Assembly (NCBI GenBank): GCA_019247715.1
Contig: JAFBAO010000069.1
Coordinates: 1 to 64,000, forward strand
Reading direction: 5' to 3'
DNA: 64,000 nucleotides
Origin: Caulobacteraceae bacterium
GTDB lineage: Bacteria > Pseudomonadota > Alphaproteobacteria > Caulobacterales > Caulobacteraceae
Both the position numbers and the translations under genes were made by a program. Shown in pieces: positions 54,874 to 63,181 of this stretch (the first letter of the stretch is position 1; the number at the start of each line of letters is the position of its first letter). The notes beneath the pieces are model-generated. The model worked only from the letters and a program-made list of their open reading frames with translations. It was not told the origin of the DNA and ran no database searches.

Positions 54874-55781
54874 CGGCGGCCGCCCGCGCCCTCGAGGCCG
54901 GCGAGCTGGTCATCGTGCCGACGGAGACGGTCTACGGCCTGTCCGCCGACGCGGCCAATCCGGTCGCGGTGGCGCGCCTCTTCGAAGCCAAGGGGCGGCC
55001 CAGGTTCAATCCCCTGATCGCCCACGTGAGCGGCCTTGCGATGGCCGAGCACACCGCGCGCCTGGACGAACGCGCGCGCAAGCTAGCCAAGAGATTCTGG
55101 CCAGGACCGCTGACGCTGGTGGCGCCGCTCGCCGGGCCAGGCCTCGTCTGCGATCTCGCCCGTGCCGGTCTGGAGACGGTGGCGGTGCGCGCGCCCGACC
55201 ATCCGATCGCCCAGGCGGTGATCCGCCGGCTCGGAAGGCCGATCGCCGCCCCGTCCGCCAACCGATCGGGCCGCCCAAGTCCCACGACCTTCGCCGACGC
55301 CATGGCCGAGACCGGCGCTGCGGCGGCCCTGGGCCTGGATGGCGGCGCCTGCCGGATCGGGCTCGAATCGACGGTGGTCGGCCTCCTGGACGCCAAGGCG
55401 CGGCTCCTGCGGCCCGGCGCCGTCACGCGGGGAGAGATCGAGGCGGTGGTCGGGCCGCTGGCGGCCGCCGGAAGCGACGCCGCCCGCTCCCCTGGCCGGC
55501 TCGCGCGGCACTACGCGCCGGACGCTCCGGTGCGGCTGGAGGCGCCGGCGCCGCGGCCGGGCGAGGCCTACCTGGCTTTCGGTCTCGCGCCCGACGCCCC
55601 GCTGGTGTTCAACCTGAGCGGCCGCGGCGACCTGAGGGAAGCGGCGGCCAACCTGTTCGCCCTCCTGCGCGCCGCCGACGCCGCGAGGCCCTCGGCCATC
55701 GCCGTGGCCCCCATTCCGGACGAGGGGCTGGGCGAGGCCATCAACGACCGCCTGCGCCGGGCGGCAGGCTACATCGGCTGA
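54801..55781 (+). CDS. tsaC: L-threonylcarbamoyladenylate synthase (Sua5/TsaC)
   Basis: This enzyme makes threonylcarbamoyl-AMP for the t6A37 modification of tRNA. The 326-residue product has the YrdC domain (VIVPTETVYGLSADA; KGRPRFNPLIAH; VRAPDHPIAQAVIRRLGRPIAAPSANRSG) and a C-terminal Sua5 domain (SPGRLARHYAPDAPV, about residue 230 on). The only in-frame start is a GTG at 54801, which overlaps the second yceI gene by 73 bp and adds about 23 residues before the domain; no later ATG or GTG exists before the conserved part. It supplies the substrate modification for MtaB, also encoded here. The stop overlaps vapC by 13 bp. Confidence 0.93.
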   Translation: MASDRHGGRAGGGHGGPHRPSGEIAAAARALEAGELVIVPTETVYGLSADAANPVAVARLFEAKGRPRFNPLIAHVSGLAMAEHTARLDERARKLAKRFWPGPLTLVAPLAGPGLVCDLARAGLETVAVRAPDHPIAQAVIRRLGRPIAAPSANRSGRPSPTTFADAMAETGAAAALGLDGGACRIGLESTVVGLLDAKARLLRPGAVTRGEIEAVVGPLAAAGSDAARSPGRLARHYAPDAPVRLEAPAPRPGEAYLAFGLAPDAPLVFNLSGRGDLREAAANLFALLRAADAARPSAIAVAPIPDEGLGEAINDRLRRAAGYIG

Positions 55782-56161
55782 AGCGCAGGGCGCACGTCGG
55801 TGAGGGCGAACTCGTTCCCCTTGTAGAGGAGCGGCGCATCCAACTGTTTGGCGAGGGCGTAGGCGAAACAGTCACCGAAGTTGAGAGCGGCGCGATGGAC
55901 GCCGCGGCCATACCGGAGGTAGGCCTCCAGCGCGCCGGCGCCCGAAACAGAAGCCTCCACAATCCTCAGCTCCGCCAGCCACTTCGCGAAGCGGTCGAGT
56001 CCGAAGTGGCTCTGCCTCAGCACGATCGCCAGCCCCGCTTCGGCGATGTTCGCCGGCGCCATGAAGATTGATTCCGCCTCGTCGAGGCGCCGGATGAACA
56101 GCTCCTGCTCCGGCTCTCCGAGAGCGATGGCGACCACCGCCGAGGCGTCAACAGCGAGCAT
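55769..56161 (-). CDS. vapC: PIN-domain ribonuclease toxin VapC
   Basis: VapC is the toxin of a type II toxin-antitoxin pair and cuts RNA, often tRNA. The 130-residue PIN domain keeps all four acidic metal ligands: D5 (AVDASAVV), E41 (NIAEAGLA), D97 (NFGDCFAYALA) and D122 (FALTDV). LLYKGNEFALTDV is the standard C-terminal block. ATG 56161 lies in a TGATG overlap with the vapB stop; a GTG one codon earlier is possible. The 3' end overlaps the convergent tsaC gene by 13 bp. It looks intact and active. Confidence 0.93.
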   Translation of the reverse strand: MLAVDASAVVAIALGEPEQELFIRRLDEAESIFMAPANIAEAGLAIVLRQSHFGLDRFAKWLAELRIVEASVSGAGALEAYLRYGRGVHRAALNFGDCFAYALAKQLDAPLLYKGNEFALTDVRPALQPM

Positions 56162-56442
56162 CACGCCTCATCGATCTCCGCGAGGCCGGTCGGCCAGAGC
56201 GCATCCCAGTCCTTCTTGGTCATCGGCTTGGCCACCACCTTGTCGAGGCCTACCGCACGCCGAAACGCATCCGTGGCCGCCTTCATTTCCTCGAACGTCG
56301 GCTTGCGGCGGGGTTTCGCATTCTCGGCCGCCAGCGCCGCCTCGACGGCCTCGCCCACCGCCTGGGTCAGGCTCTGCCCGCGGCGCCGGGCAAGCTCCCG
56401 CGCCTTGCGCTCGACCTCTGGATTCTTGATGAAGATGCCCAT
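56161..56442 (-). CDS. vapB: VapB-type antitoxin (PSK domain)
   Basis: The 93-residue protein has the N-terminal DNA-binding segment of the PSK/VapB class (MGIFIKNPEVERKARELARRRGQSLTQAV), a helix bundle, and a charged C-terminal region that should fold on VapC. It represses its own operon together with VapC. AAGGA lies 7 nt before ATG 56442. A perfect 14-bp palindrome 19 bp upstream of the start is the likely operator. The pair reads vapB then vapC with a one-base stop/start overlap. Confidence 0.9.
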   Translation of the reverse strand: MGIFIKNPEVERKARELARRRGQSLTQAVGEAVEAALAAENAKPRRKPTFEEMKAATDAFRRAVGLDKVVAKPMTKKDWDALWPTGLAEIDEA

Positions 56443-56461
56443 GGCGCGATCCTTATATCCC

Positions 56462-56475
56462 CCAGTATATACTGG
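56462..56475. promoter_or_regulatory. Perfect 14-bp palindrome, probable vapBC operator
   Basis: CCAGTATATACTGG is its own reverse complement. It contains TATACT, the best -10 box for vapBC on the minus strand, so binding there would block transcription of vapBC. It lies in the 67-bp divergent gap, 34 bp before the FAD-oxidase start, so that gene may be affected too. Confidence 0.75.
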
Positions 56476-56509
56476 CCGGGACTGGCTCGGAAGCGTACCC
56501 TTCCGCAGC

Positions 56510-57919
56510 ATGTCGTCGTCGATCCCCCTCAAGGTGATATCGCGCCTGAAGGCGGCGCTGGGCGACGGCGGCTGGAGCGAGGATCCTGACCGGCTTTCGC
56601 CCAAGCTCGTAGAGTGGCGCGATCGGTGGCGCGGCGCGACGCCCCTCCTGGCGCTTCCGAGAACCACCGACGAGGTCGCCGCAGTCGTCTCCATCTGCGC
56701 TGAAACGGGGACCGCCCTCACCCCCCAGGGCGGCAACACCGGCCTGGTGGGCGGCCAGATCCCGCAAGGGGAAATCCTGCTCTCTCTGGAGCGAATGAAT
56801 AGGGTCCGGGAGGTCGAGACCCGCGACGACGTGCTGATCGCCGAGGCGGGCGTGACCCTCGCGGCGGCCCACGAGGCGGCCGCCGCGGCCGGACGGCGTT
56901 TTCCGCTGAACCTCGCCTCCGAAGGCTCGGCGACGCTCGGCGGGCTCGTCTCCACCAACGCCGGCGGCGTGGCGGTCCTGCGCTACGGGACCATGCGCGA
57001 GCTGGTGCTCGGCCTGGAAGCGGTGCTGCCGGACGGCGAGGTCTGGAACGGCCTCAAGCGGCTTCGCAAGGACAACACCGGCTACGACCTGAAGCAGCTG
57101 CTCATCGGGGCGGAGGGGACCTTGGGGGTCGTCACCGCCGTCGCGCTGAAGCTGTTTCCGCCGCTAGTGTCGCGGGCCACGGCCATCGCCGGCGTCGGAT
57201 CGCCGGCCGACGCGGTCGCCCTGCTCGGCCGCGCCAAGGAGGTCGCGGGCGGCGCGGTGGAGAGCTTCGAGCTGATCGGGCGGCTCGGCATTGAGCTCGC
57301 GGTCAAGCATATCCCGGGCGCGCGCGAGCCGCTGGAGACCTCGCCGCCTTGGTATGTGCTGGTCGAGCTCGCCAGCGGCGAGCCCGGCTCGGCCGAAGCC
57401 GCCATGGGACGGCTGTTGGAGGAGGCCCTGGAGCGAGGCCTTGTCGGCGACGCCGCCGTCGCCCAGACCGAAACTCAGGCAAAGGCCTTCTGGGCGTTGC
57501 GCGAGAACCAGTCAGCCGCTCAGAAGCCCGAAGGCCCGGCCTGGAAGCACGACGTCTCGACGCCGATCTCGCGGATCGCCGAATTCATCGAAACCGCGGG
57601 CGCCAGACTGGCGGCGCTCTATCCGGGGGTGCGGGTCGACGCCTTCGGCCACGTGGGCGACGGCAACGTCCACTACGACGTCCTAGCGCCTCTCGGCGGC
57701 GACCCGGCGCTGCATGTGAAGCAGCGCGACGAGGCGGCGTGCGTGGTGCATGACCTGGTGGCCTCCCTCGGCGGCTCGATCAGCGCCGAACATGGGCTGG
57801 GCGCGATGAAGACCGCCGAGGCCCTCGCCTACAAGAGCCCGACGGAGGTCGAGGCCATGCGGCGCATCCGCGTCGCCCTGGACCCCAAGCGGATCATGAA
57901 TCCGAGGGTGCTCTTCTGA
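56510..57919 (+). CDS. FAD-linked 2-hydroxyacid dehydrogenase (GlcD/D2HGDH type)
   Basis: The 469-residue flavoprotein belongs to the VAO/PCMH family and oxidises D-2-hydroxyacids such as D-2-hydroxyglutarate or D-lactate. FAD-binding blocks are LTPQGGNTGLVGGQIP (70-86), NLASEGSATLGGLVSTNAGG and GAEGTLGVVTAVALKLFPP. The metal/substrate His pair FGHVGDGNVHYDV and the C-terminal LDPKRIMNPRVLF are typical of D-2-hydroxyglutarate dehydrogenase. ATG 56510 is right for the family. Its promoter shares the short interval with the vapBC operator. Confidence 0.93.
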   Translation: MSSSIPLKVISRLKAALGDGGWSEDPDRLSPKLVEWRDRWRGATPLLALPRTTDEVAAVVSICAETGTALTPQGGNTGLVGGQIPQGEILLSLERMNRVREVETRDDVLIAEAGVTLAAAHEAAAAAGRRFPLNLASEGSATLGGLVSTNAGGVAVLRYGTMRELVLGLEAVLPDGEVWNGLKRLRKDNTGYDLKQLLIGAEGTLGVVTAVALKLFPPLVSRATAIAGVGSPADAVALLGRAKEVAGGAVESFELIGRLGIELAVKHIPGAREPLETSPPWYVLVELASGEPGSAEAAMGRLLEEALERGLVGDAAVAQTETQAKAFWALRENQSAAQKPEGPAWKHDVSTPISRIAEFIETAGARLAALYPGVRVDAFGHVGDGNVHYDVLAPLGGDPALHVKQRDEAACVVHDLVASLGGSISAEHGLGAMKTAEALAYKSPTEVEAMRRIRVALDPKRIMNPRVLF

Positions 57920-57938
57920 ACACGTCGCCCTTTCGGTG

Positions 57939-57956
57939 CGGCGGTTGAAACCGCCG
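57939..57956 (+). terminator. Stable hairpin after the FAD-oxidase gene
   Basis: CGGCGGT and ACCGCCG form a perfect 7-bp stem around a TGAA loop, 20 bp after the stop. No U-run follows within the next bases, so it may be a weak terminator, a processing or stability stem, or part of the leader of the penicillin-binding protein gene. Confidence 0.4.
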
Positions 57957-58009
57957 TCACCGCAGGGCTTTATCCTTACCTCAGTCATTTTGCGGCAAAG
58001 CCCGCCCTC

Positions 58010-60280
58010 GTGTCGTTCAGCTCGAAATACCCCCGTCCGCCCAGGCCTTCGCCGCCGCCGCGCTCGCCTGGCGGGCGAAGGCGCAGCATCGTCGCGGCTC
58101 TGGCCGCCGGTCTCGCCCTGACGCTCGGCGTCGCTCTCCTGGCCGGCGTCGCCCTCGTAAGCCGCTACATCGCCGAGGCGCCCCCGCTTCCCTCCAGGGA
58201 GGCGCTGTGGACCATCCGGCGGTCGAGCGGCATGACCTTCCTCGACCGCAATGGCCAGGTGATCGCCACCCGCGGCGCCAAGTACGGCCAGGCCGTGGCC
58301 CTGGCCAGCCTGCCGGCCTATGCCCCGAAGGCCTTCCTGGCGGCGGAGGACCGACGCTTCTACCAGCACGGACCGGTGGACCTACGGGCCATCGGGCGGG
58401 CGATCGTCGCCGATCTGCGCGCCCGCCGGTCGGCCGAGGGCGCCTCGACGCTCACCCAGCAGCTCGCCCGCGGCCTCTTCCTCAAGCGGGACCAGTCGCT
58501 GAAGCGCAAGGTGCAGGAAGCCTACCTGGCCTGGCGGCTCGAACAGAGCCTCTCCAAGGACCAGATCCTCGAGCTCTACCTCAACCGGACCTACTTCGGC
58601 GCGGGCGCCTATGGCCTGGACGCCGCCGCCGAGACCTACTTCGGCAAGCCGGCGAGCCGGCTTACCCTGATGGAGGCCGCCACCCTCGCGGGGCTGCCCA
58701 ATGCGCCCTCGCGCCTGGCGCTCACCACCAATCTGCCGGCCGCCGTCGCCCGGGGCGGCCGGATCCTGAGGACCATGCTTTCCGAGGGCTGGGTCTCTGC
58801 GTCCGCCTACCAGGCGGCGCTCGCGAACCCGCCGGTCCTGGCGCCGCCGAGCCGCGGACAGAACGAAGGCGACATGGGCTATGTGATCGACCAGGCCGCC
58901 GAGCAGGCCGTCCAGCTGACCGACGGCCAGACGCCCGACCTTGTCGTCGCCACAACCATCGATCCTGGGCTGCAGAGCGCCGGATCCGACATCCTGCGGC
59001 GCGTGGTGGAAAAGCAGGGAGCGCCACGGCATGCGTCCCAGGGAGCGCTGGTCGCTCTGGCCCCGGACGGGGCGATCGTCGCCATGGTCGGCGGCCTCGA
59101 TCACGACAAGAGCAGCTTCAACCGCGTCGTCCAGGCGCGCCGGCAGCCGGGATCGGCGTTCAAGGCCTTCGTATACGGCGCGGCCATGGAGCACGGCTTG
59201 ACGCCGGCCGATGTCCGCGAGGACGCCCCGATCGCCCTCGGAGCCTGGAGGCCGGAGAATTACGGCCATGCGTACGCCGGTTCGGTCACGCTGCGACAGG
59301 CCCTGGCCCGCTCCCTGAACACCGTCTCGGTGCGACTCACCGAAGAGCTCGGCCCCGATACGATCGCCGCCTTCGCCCGCCGGCTCGGCCTCGACGATGC
59401 GCCGGCGCATCCGGGCCCCTCGATCGCGCTCGGCGCCTATGAGGTCACCCCGCTGGAGCTCGCCGGCGGCTATCAGGTGTTCCAGGACGGCGGCGGGCGC
59501 ACCTCTCCCTATTTGATCCGGGAGATCCGCTCGACCCGCGGACAGATGCTGTACGCCCATCCCCCGTCGGCGCCGGCGCCGGTCCTCGACCCCCTCTACG
59601 CCACCCGCATGGTGGACATGTTGAAGGCGGTGATCACCTCGGGCACCGGGACCGGGGCCGACATCGGACGCCCGGCCGCCGGCAAGACCGGCACCAGCCA
59701 GAACTGGCGCGACGCCTGGTTCGTCGGCTTCACCCCCGACCTGCTCGCCGCTGTCTGGGTAGGCAACGACGACGGCCGGCCGATGGCGCACGTCGCCGGC
59801 GGGGACCTGCCGGCGCAGATCTGGCGCCAGTTCATGACCCTCGCCGAGAAGGGCCTCCCGCCTCGCGATTTCCCCTGGCTCGTCCCTGAGCCCAACGCGG
59901 TTCCGGACACCGTCGCCGATTCGGGCCTCTTCGAAGACGAGCCGCCGGTCTTTGATGGCCCTGACCAGAGCGGCGGAGGTGCGTTCGCGCAGGCCGACCC
60001 CGACTGGAGCGACCGCCCGGCCGCCGACGACCGGCGTGGTCCTGATTCGCCCGAGACCGGCGAGGCCTCGCCTGCAGACCGCTGGGGACGGCGCGCCGAG
60101 CGCGGCGATTATCCTCCGGACGACCGCTGGACCGACGACCCCGCCCCCTATTCCGGGCGACATCGCCGGGACCCCGCCTACCACGAGGATCAAACCGTGG
60201 ACGATCGCGAACAGCGGCCGCCCGTGGACGACGACAATCCCGCGGATTCGGCTGACGAGAGCCGCCGCTACCGCTATTGA
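58010..60280 (+). CDS. Bifunctional penicillin-binding protein (class A)
   Basis: This enzyme polymerises and crosslinks peptidoglycan. The 756-residue protein has a short cytosolic N-terminus, one membrane helix (about 28-52), a GT51 transglycosylase domain with catalytic E113 (EDRRFYQHG) and GASTLTQQLARG, and a transpeptidase domain with S382xxK385 (PGSAFKAF), S435-L-N437 and K559-TG (KTGTSQNWRDAW). After about residue 625 there is a 130-residue tail rich in Asp, Arg and Pro with no known domain. The start is a GTG at 58010. A small membrane protein follows 24 bp downstream and may be a partner. Confidence 0.93.
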   Translation: MSFSSKYPRPPRPSPPPRSPGGRRRSIVAALAAGLALTLGVALLAGVALVSRYIAEAPPLPSREALWTIRRSSGMTFLDRNGQVIATRGAKYGQAVALASLPAYAPKAFLAAEDRRFYQHGPVDLRAIGRAIVADLRARRSAEGASTLTQQLARGLFLKRDQSLKRKVQEAYLAWRLEQSLSKDQILELYLNRTYFGAGAYGLDAAAETYFGKPASRLTLMEAATLAGLPNAPSRLALTTNLPAAVARGGRILRTMLSEGWVSASAYQAALANPPVLAPPSRGQNEGDMGYVIDQAAEQAVQLTDGQTPDLVVATTIDPGLQSAGSDILRRVVEKQGAPRHASQGALVALAPDGAIVAMVGGLDHDKSSFNRVVQARRQPGSAFKAFVYGAAMEHGLTPADVREDAPIALGAWRPENYGHAYAGSVTLRQALARSLNTVSVRLTEELGPDTIAAFARRLGLDDAPAHPGPSIALGAYEVTPLELAGGYQVFQDGGGRTSPYLIREIRSTRGQMLYAHPPSAPAPVLDPLYATRMVDMLKAVITSGTGTGADIGRPAAGKTGTSQNWRDAWFVGFTPDLLAAVWVGNDDGRPMAHVAGGDLPAQIWRQFMTLAEKGLPPRDFPWLVPEPNAVPDTVADSGLFEDEPPVFDGPDQSGGGAFAQADPDWSDRPAADDRRGPDSPETGEASPADRWGRRAERGDYPPDDRWTDDPAPYSGRHRRDPAYHEDQTVDDREQRPPVDDDNPADSADESRRYRY

Positions 60281-60304
60281 TCGCCAACGCGCCCCTCTTG
60301 TCGG

Positions 60305-60760
60305 ATGGTTCCCAGGATGGCCTGGATCGAGAACGGCCCTGTCTCCTTGCCGCCTCCGCGCCTGGCCTACCTGGCCGGTGGACTGATCTTCCTTTGCGCC
60401 CTGGCCGGCGCCGGCCTCGGGTTCAACGGCAGCTGGCGCAACAGCCGACCCGTTCTGGGGGGAGCCCAAGCGCCGGCCGAAGATCAAGCGACGACCGCAA
60501 GGCCGATCGTCGAGATCCCGACGGCGCCGCCGCCGGCGGAGGCCGCCAACACCGCCGCCGACAATTCGGCCAAGAACGCCGACGACGACACTGACGACAG
60601 CAACGACATCGCCTCTCAGACGGCCGCCGCGCAGGCGGTGCAGTCGCGGCCATCCAGGCCGGCGAACATCGACGATATCCTGACCTCACGGAGCGAAAAG
60701 CCGCAGGCCCCGGCCAAGCCTTCGAGCGATGAAAGTCCGCCCAGCGACGTGCCGTTCTGA
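60305..60760 (+). CDS. Small single-helix protein downstream of the PBP, unknown
   Basis: I do not recognise the family. The 151-residue product has one N-terminal membrane helix (about 16-36, AYLAGGLIFLCALAGAGLGF) and a disordered, periplasmic Ala/Asp/Pro-rich region (TAADNSAKNADDDTDDSND at about 81-99). It ends PSDVPF. ATG 60317 four codons in is an alternative start. It follows the PBP by 24 bp on the same strand, so the two are likely cotranscribed, and a single-pass protein with a periplasmic tail could regulate the synthase. This is inference from position. It ends 7 bp from the next convergent gene. Confidence 0.6.
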   Translation: MVPRMAWIENGPVSLPPPRLAYLAGGLIFLCALAGAGLGFNGSWRNSRPVLGGAQAPAEDQATTARPIVEIPTAPPPAEAANTAADNSAKNADDDTDDSNDIASQTAAAQAVQSRPSRPANIDDILTSRSEKPQAPAKPSSDESPPSDVPF

Positions 60761-60767
60761 CGTGCGC

Positions 60768-61121
60768 TCAGCCGATCAGGTCGAAGATCGGCGGCCCACC
60801 GTCCGCATCGGCGCCGGCGCTCGCCGAAAAGCCGTAAGCCTGGTTCGCCTTCCGGCTGACCTCGCGCACGGGTTCGATCTCGGCCACGAGGTCAGGCTCC
60901 TGCCCAAACCGCGCCGAGGCCAAAGGGTCGCCGGCGAGCAGCGTCGCAGGCTTCAAGGTGACGGCGCGCCCCGTTCCCGCTGGGCCACCGCCGCCCGCCG
61001 TCCCAGACCGGGACACGCCCGCCGCGTCCTCGCGGGCGCTCGGGAGGTCGGGAGCCGAGACCGCGAGCTTCAGGCCCGCTGCGGTCACGCCGCTCACGGC
61101 GATGGCGGCGGTCACGTCCAT
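60768..61121 (-). CDS. Small protein with flagellar rod-like ends
   Basis: The 117-residue product starts MDVTAAIAVSGVTAAGLKLAVSAPDLPSA, which resembles the N-terminal helix of flagellar rod and hook proteins (an Ala-rich helix with SGxxAAxLKLxVSA and an NIANA-like position). It ends with PDLVAEIEPVREVSRKANQAYGF, which resembles the C-terminal VDLxxEmVxxixAxxAYxAN helix of the same proteins. Between them lies only a Gly/Pro/Thr-rich linker of about 45 residues. It would be a miniature FlgB/FlgC-like protein. No flagellar genes are nearby, and the resemblance is by eye, so the call is tentative. It diverges from rfbB. Confidence 0.5.
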   Translation of the reverse strand: MDVTAAIAVSGVTAAGLKLAVSAPDLPSAREDAAGVSRSGTAGGGGPAGTGRAVTLKPATLLAGDPLASARFGQEPDLVAEIEPVREVSRKANQAYGFSASAGADADGGPPIFDLIG

Positions 61122-61222
61122 GGGCCCATTCTAACGGCGACGTCATTAAGACACGGCCAAAAGGAATGGTTTACCTCTGTCGCCGGCTTTTCCCCTCTCA
61201 CAGTCCGGACTAGTTGAGGCGC

Positions 61223-62293
61223 ATGCGAATCCTGGTCACCGGCGGCGCCGGCTTCATAGGCTCGGCCGTCTGCCGTCATCTCGTCAGTGAGCGCGGCGAG
61301 GAGGTCCTGAACTTCGACAAGCTGACCTACGCGGCCAATCTGGCCTCGTTGGCGCCCATCGACGCTGCGCCAGGGTACCGCTTCGTTCGCGGCGACGTGG
61401 CTGACCCCGACGCCCTCAGGGCCGCCTTCGCCGCCTTCGAGCCGGAGGCGGTGATGCACCTGGCGGCCGAAACCCACGTGGACCGGTCGATCGACAGCGC
61501 CCGCCCGTTCGTCGACGCCAACGTGGTCGGGGTGCTCACGCTTCTGGAGATCGTCCGCGAATATCTGGCCCGGGCCCCTGCCGCCCTGGCGCAGGGGTTC
61601 CGACTGCTGCACGTCTCCACCGACGAGGTCTTCGGCAGTCTCGGCGCCGAGGGCTTCTTCCACGAAGCGTCCCCCTATCAGCCCTCGTCCCCTTATTCGG
61701 CCTCGAAGGCGGCCGGCGACCATCTGGTCCGCGCCTGGGCGGCCACCTACGGTCTGCCCACCATCGTCGCCAATTGCTCGAACAACTACGGGCCCTATCA
61801 GTTTCCCGAGAAGCTCATCCCGCTCACTATCCTGAACGGCCTCGAGGGAGCTCCGCTGCCGGTCTACGGGCGTGGCCAGAACGTGCGCGACTGGCTGTTC
61901 GTGGAGGATCACGCCCGCGCCCTGGCGCTGATCCTGGAGCGCGGGACGGTGGGCGAGACCTACGTCATCGGCGGCGAAGCCGAGCGGGCGAACCTCGAAG
62001 TGGTGGAGGCGATCTGCGATCTGCTGGACCAGGCGGCGCCCAGAAAGGGCGCGCCGCCTCGGCGCGAGCTCATCACCTATGTCGAGGATCGCCCGGGCCA
62101 CGATCACCGCTACGCCATCGACTGCCGCAAGATCAAAAGGGAGCTCGGCTGGGGCCAAGAGGTGGATCTCGAGGCCGGGCTCGCCCGCACCGTCCGCTGG
62201 TACCTCGACCGGGCGGATTGGTGGGGTCCGCTCAGGGAGCGCTATTCCGGACAGCGGCTCGGCCGCCTTGCGACGGTTGCTTCGAGCCCCTGA
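61223..62293 (+). CDS. rfbB: dTDP-glucose 4,6-dehydratase
   Basis: RfbB makes dTDP-4-keto-6-deoxyglucose, the second step to dTDP-L-rhamnose. The 356-residue SDR enzyme starts [14 protein letters not shown] (NAD motif). The catalytic residues T133-D134-E135 (STDEVFGS) and Y158xxxK162 (YSASK) are present, as is [18 protein letters not shown] 61223 is preferred to the TTG at 61214. The stop overlaps the rfbD start. rfbA, which makes dTDP-glucose, is absent from this stretch. Confidence 0.97.
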   Translation: MRILVTGGAGFIGSAVCRHLVSERGEEVLNFDKLTYAANLASLAPIDAAPGYRFVRGDVADPDALRAAFAAFEPEAVMHLAAETHVDRSIDSARPFVDANVVGVLTLLEIVREYLARAPAALAQGFRLLHVSTDEVFGSLGAEGFFHEASPYQPSSPYSASKAAGDHLVRAWAATYGLPTIVANCSNNYGPYQFPEKLIPLTILNGLEGAPLPVYGRGQNVRDWLFVEDHARALALILERGTVGETYVIGGEAERANLEVVEAICDLLDQAAPRKGAPPRRELITYVEDRPGHDHRYAIDCRKIKRELGWGQEVDLEAGLARTVRWYLDRADWWGPLRERYSGQRLGRLATVASSP

Positions 62294-63180
62294 TGCCGGC
62301 CCGGGTCCTCGTTTTCGGCCGCCAAGGCCAGGTCGCTCGCGCCCTGGCCGAGCGATCGGATTTTGACCTGCGGTTTGCCGGCCACGACCGGCTCGACCTC
62401 GCGTCGCCGAATGCGGACGTGGCCGGGCTCATCGAGGCCGAAAGCCCCGCCCTGGTCATCAACGCGGCGGCCTACACGGCGGTCGACCGAGCCGAATCCG
62501 AGCCCGCAGCCTGCGCCCAGCTCAATCGCGAGGCGCCGAGGCGGATCGCCGAGATTTGCGCCGCCGCCGACATTCCTTTCGTCCACTTCTCGACCGACTA
62601 CGTCTTCGATGGCCGCAAGGGCGCCCCCTACGTCGAAGCCGATCCACGCAACCCCCTGGGCGTCTATGGGCGGACGAAGGCGGAGGGCGAGGCGGCGCTG
62701 GAGGCGCTGTGGGCGCGTGGCGCTCGCGGCGCGGTGGCGCGCTCCAGCTGGATATTCAGCCCCGGCGGCCCAGGTTTTCTCCAGACCATGCTGCGGTTGG
62801 CCCGGGAGCGGGAGGAGGTGGGGGTGGTGGACGACCAGCGCGGCTGCCCGACGTCCGCCGAGACGGCCGCGGAGGCCGCGGTGGCGCTCGGACGGCGGCT
62901 GCTCGACCGCGATTCCGCCGGCCAGGGTCTCTTCCACGCCGCCGGGGCCGACGCCATGACCTGGGCCGACTTCGCCGAGGCGATCTTCGCTGCGTCCCGC
63001 GAGCGCGGCGGCCCCTCGGCGCGGGTGCGCCGGATCGCCACCGTCGAATATCCGACCCCCGCGGCGCGCCCGCCGGACGCCCGGCTCGCGTCGACGCGGC
63101 TCGAGGGGCTCGGCGACTGGCGCGGCCCGCCGTTTGCAGAGGCCCTTTCCCGATGCATGCGGCGCCTGGAGCTCTCTTGA
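62293..63180 (+). CDS. rfbD: dTDP-4-dehydrorhamnose reductase
   Basis: RfbD reduces dTDP-4-keto-L-rhamnose with NADPH, the last step of dTDP-rhamnose synthesis. The 295-residue SDR protein has the GxxGQ nucleotide loop (VFGRQGQVARAL), FVHFSTDYVFDGRKGAPY and the catalytic YGRTKAEGE. The glycine that usually follows the loop Gln-Val is Ala here (QVARAL), a mild change. It begins inside the rfbB stop (TGATG) and ends 1 bp before rfbC. Confidence 0.95.
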   Translation: MPARVLVFGRQGQVARALAERSDFDLRFAGHDRLDLASPNADVAGLIEAESPALVINAAAYTAVDRAESEPAACAQLNREAPRRIAEICAAADIPFVHFSTDYVFDGRKGAPYVEADPRNPLGVYGRTKAEGEAALEALWARGARGAVARSSWIFSPGGPGFLQTMLRLAREREEVGVVDDQRGCPTSAETAAEAAVALGRRLLDRDSAGQGLFHAAGADAMTWADFAEAIFAASRERGGPSARVRRIATVEYPTPAARPPDARLASTRLEGLGDWRGPPFAEALSRCMRRLELS

Positions 63181-63181
63181 G

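Noticed and set aside
61140..61165. CtrA site before the flagellar-like small gene
   Set aside because: Only one half-site (ATGGTTTA) is visible and the second half does not match.
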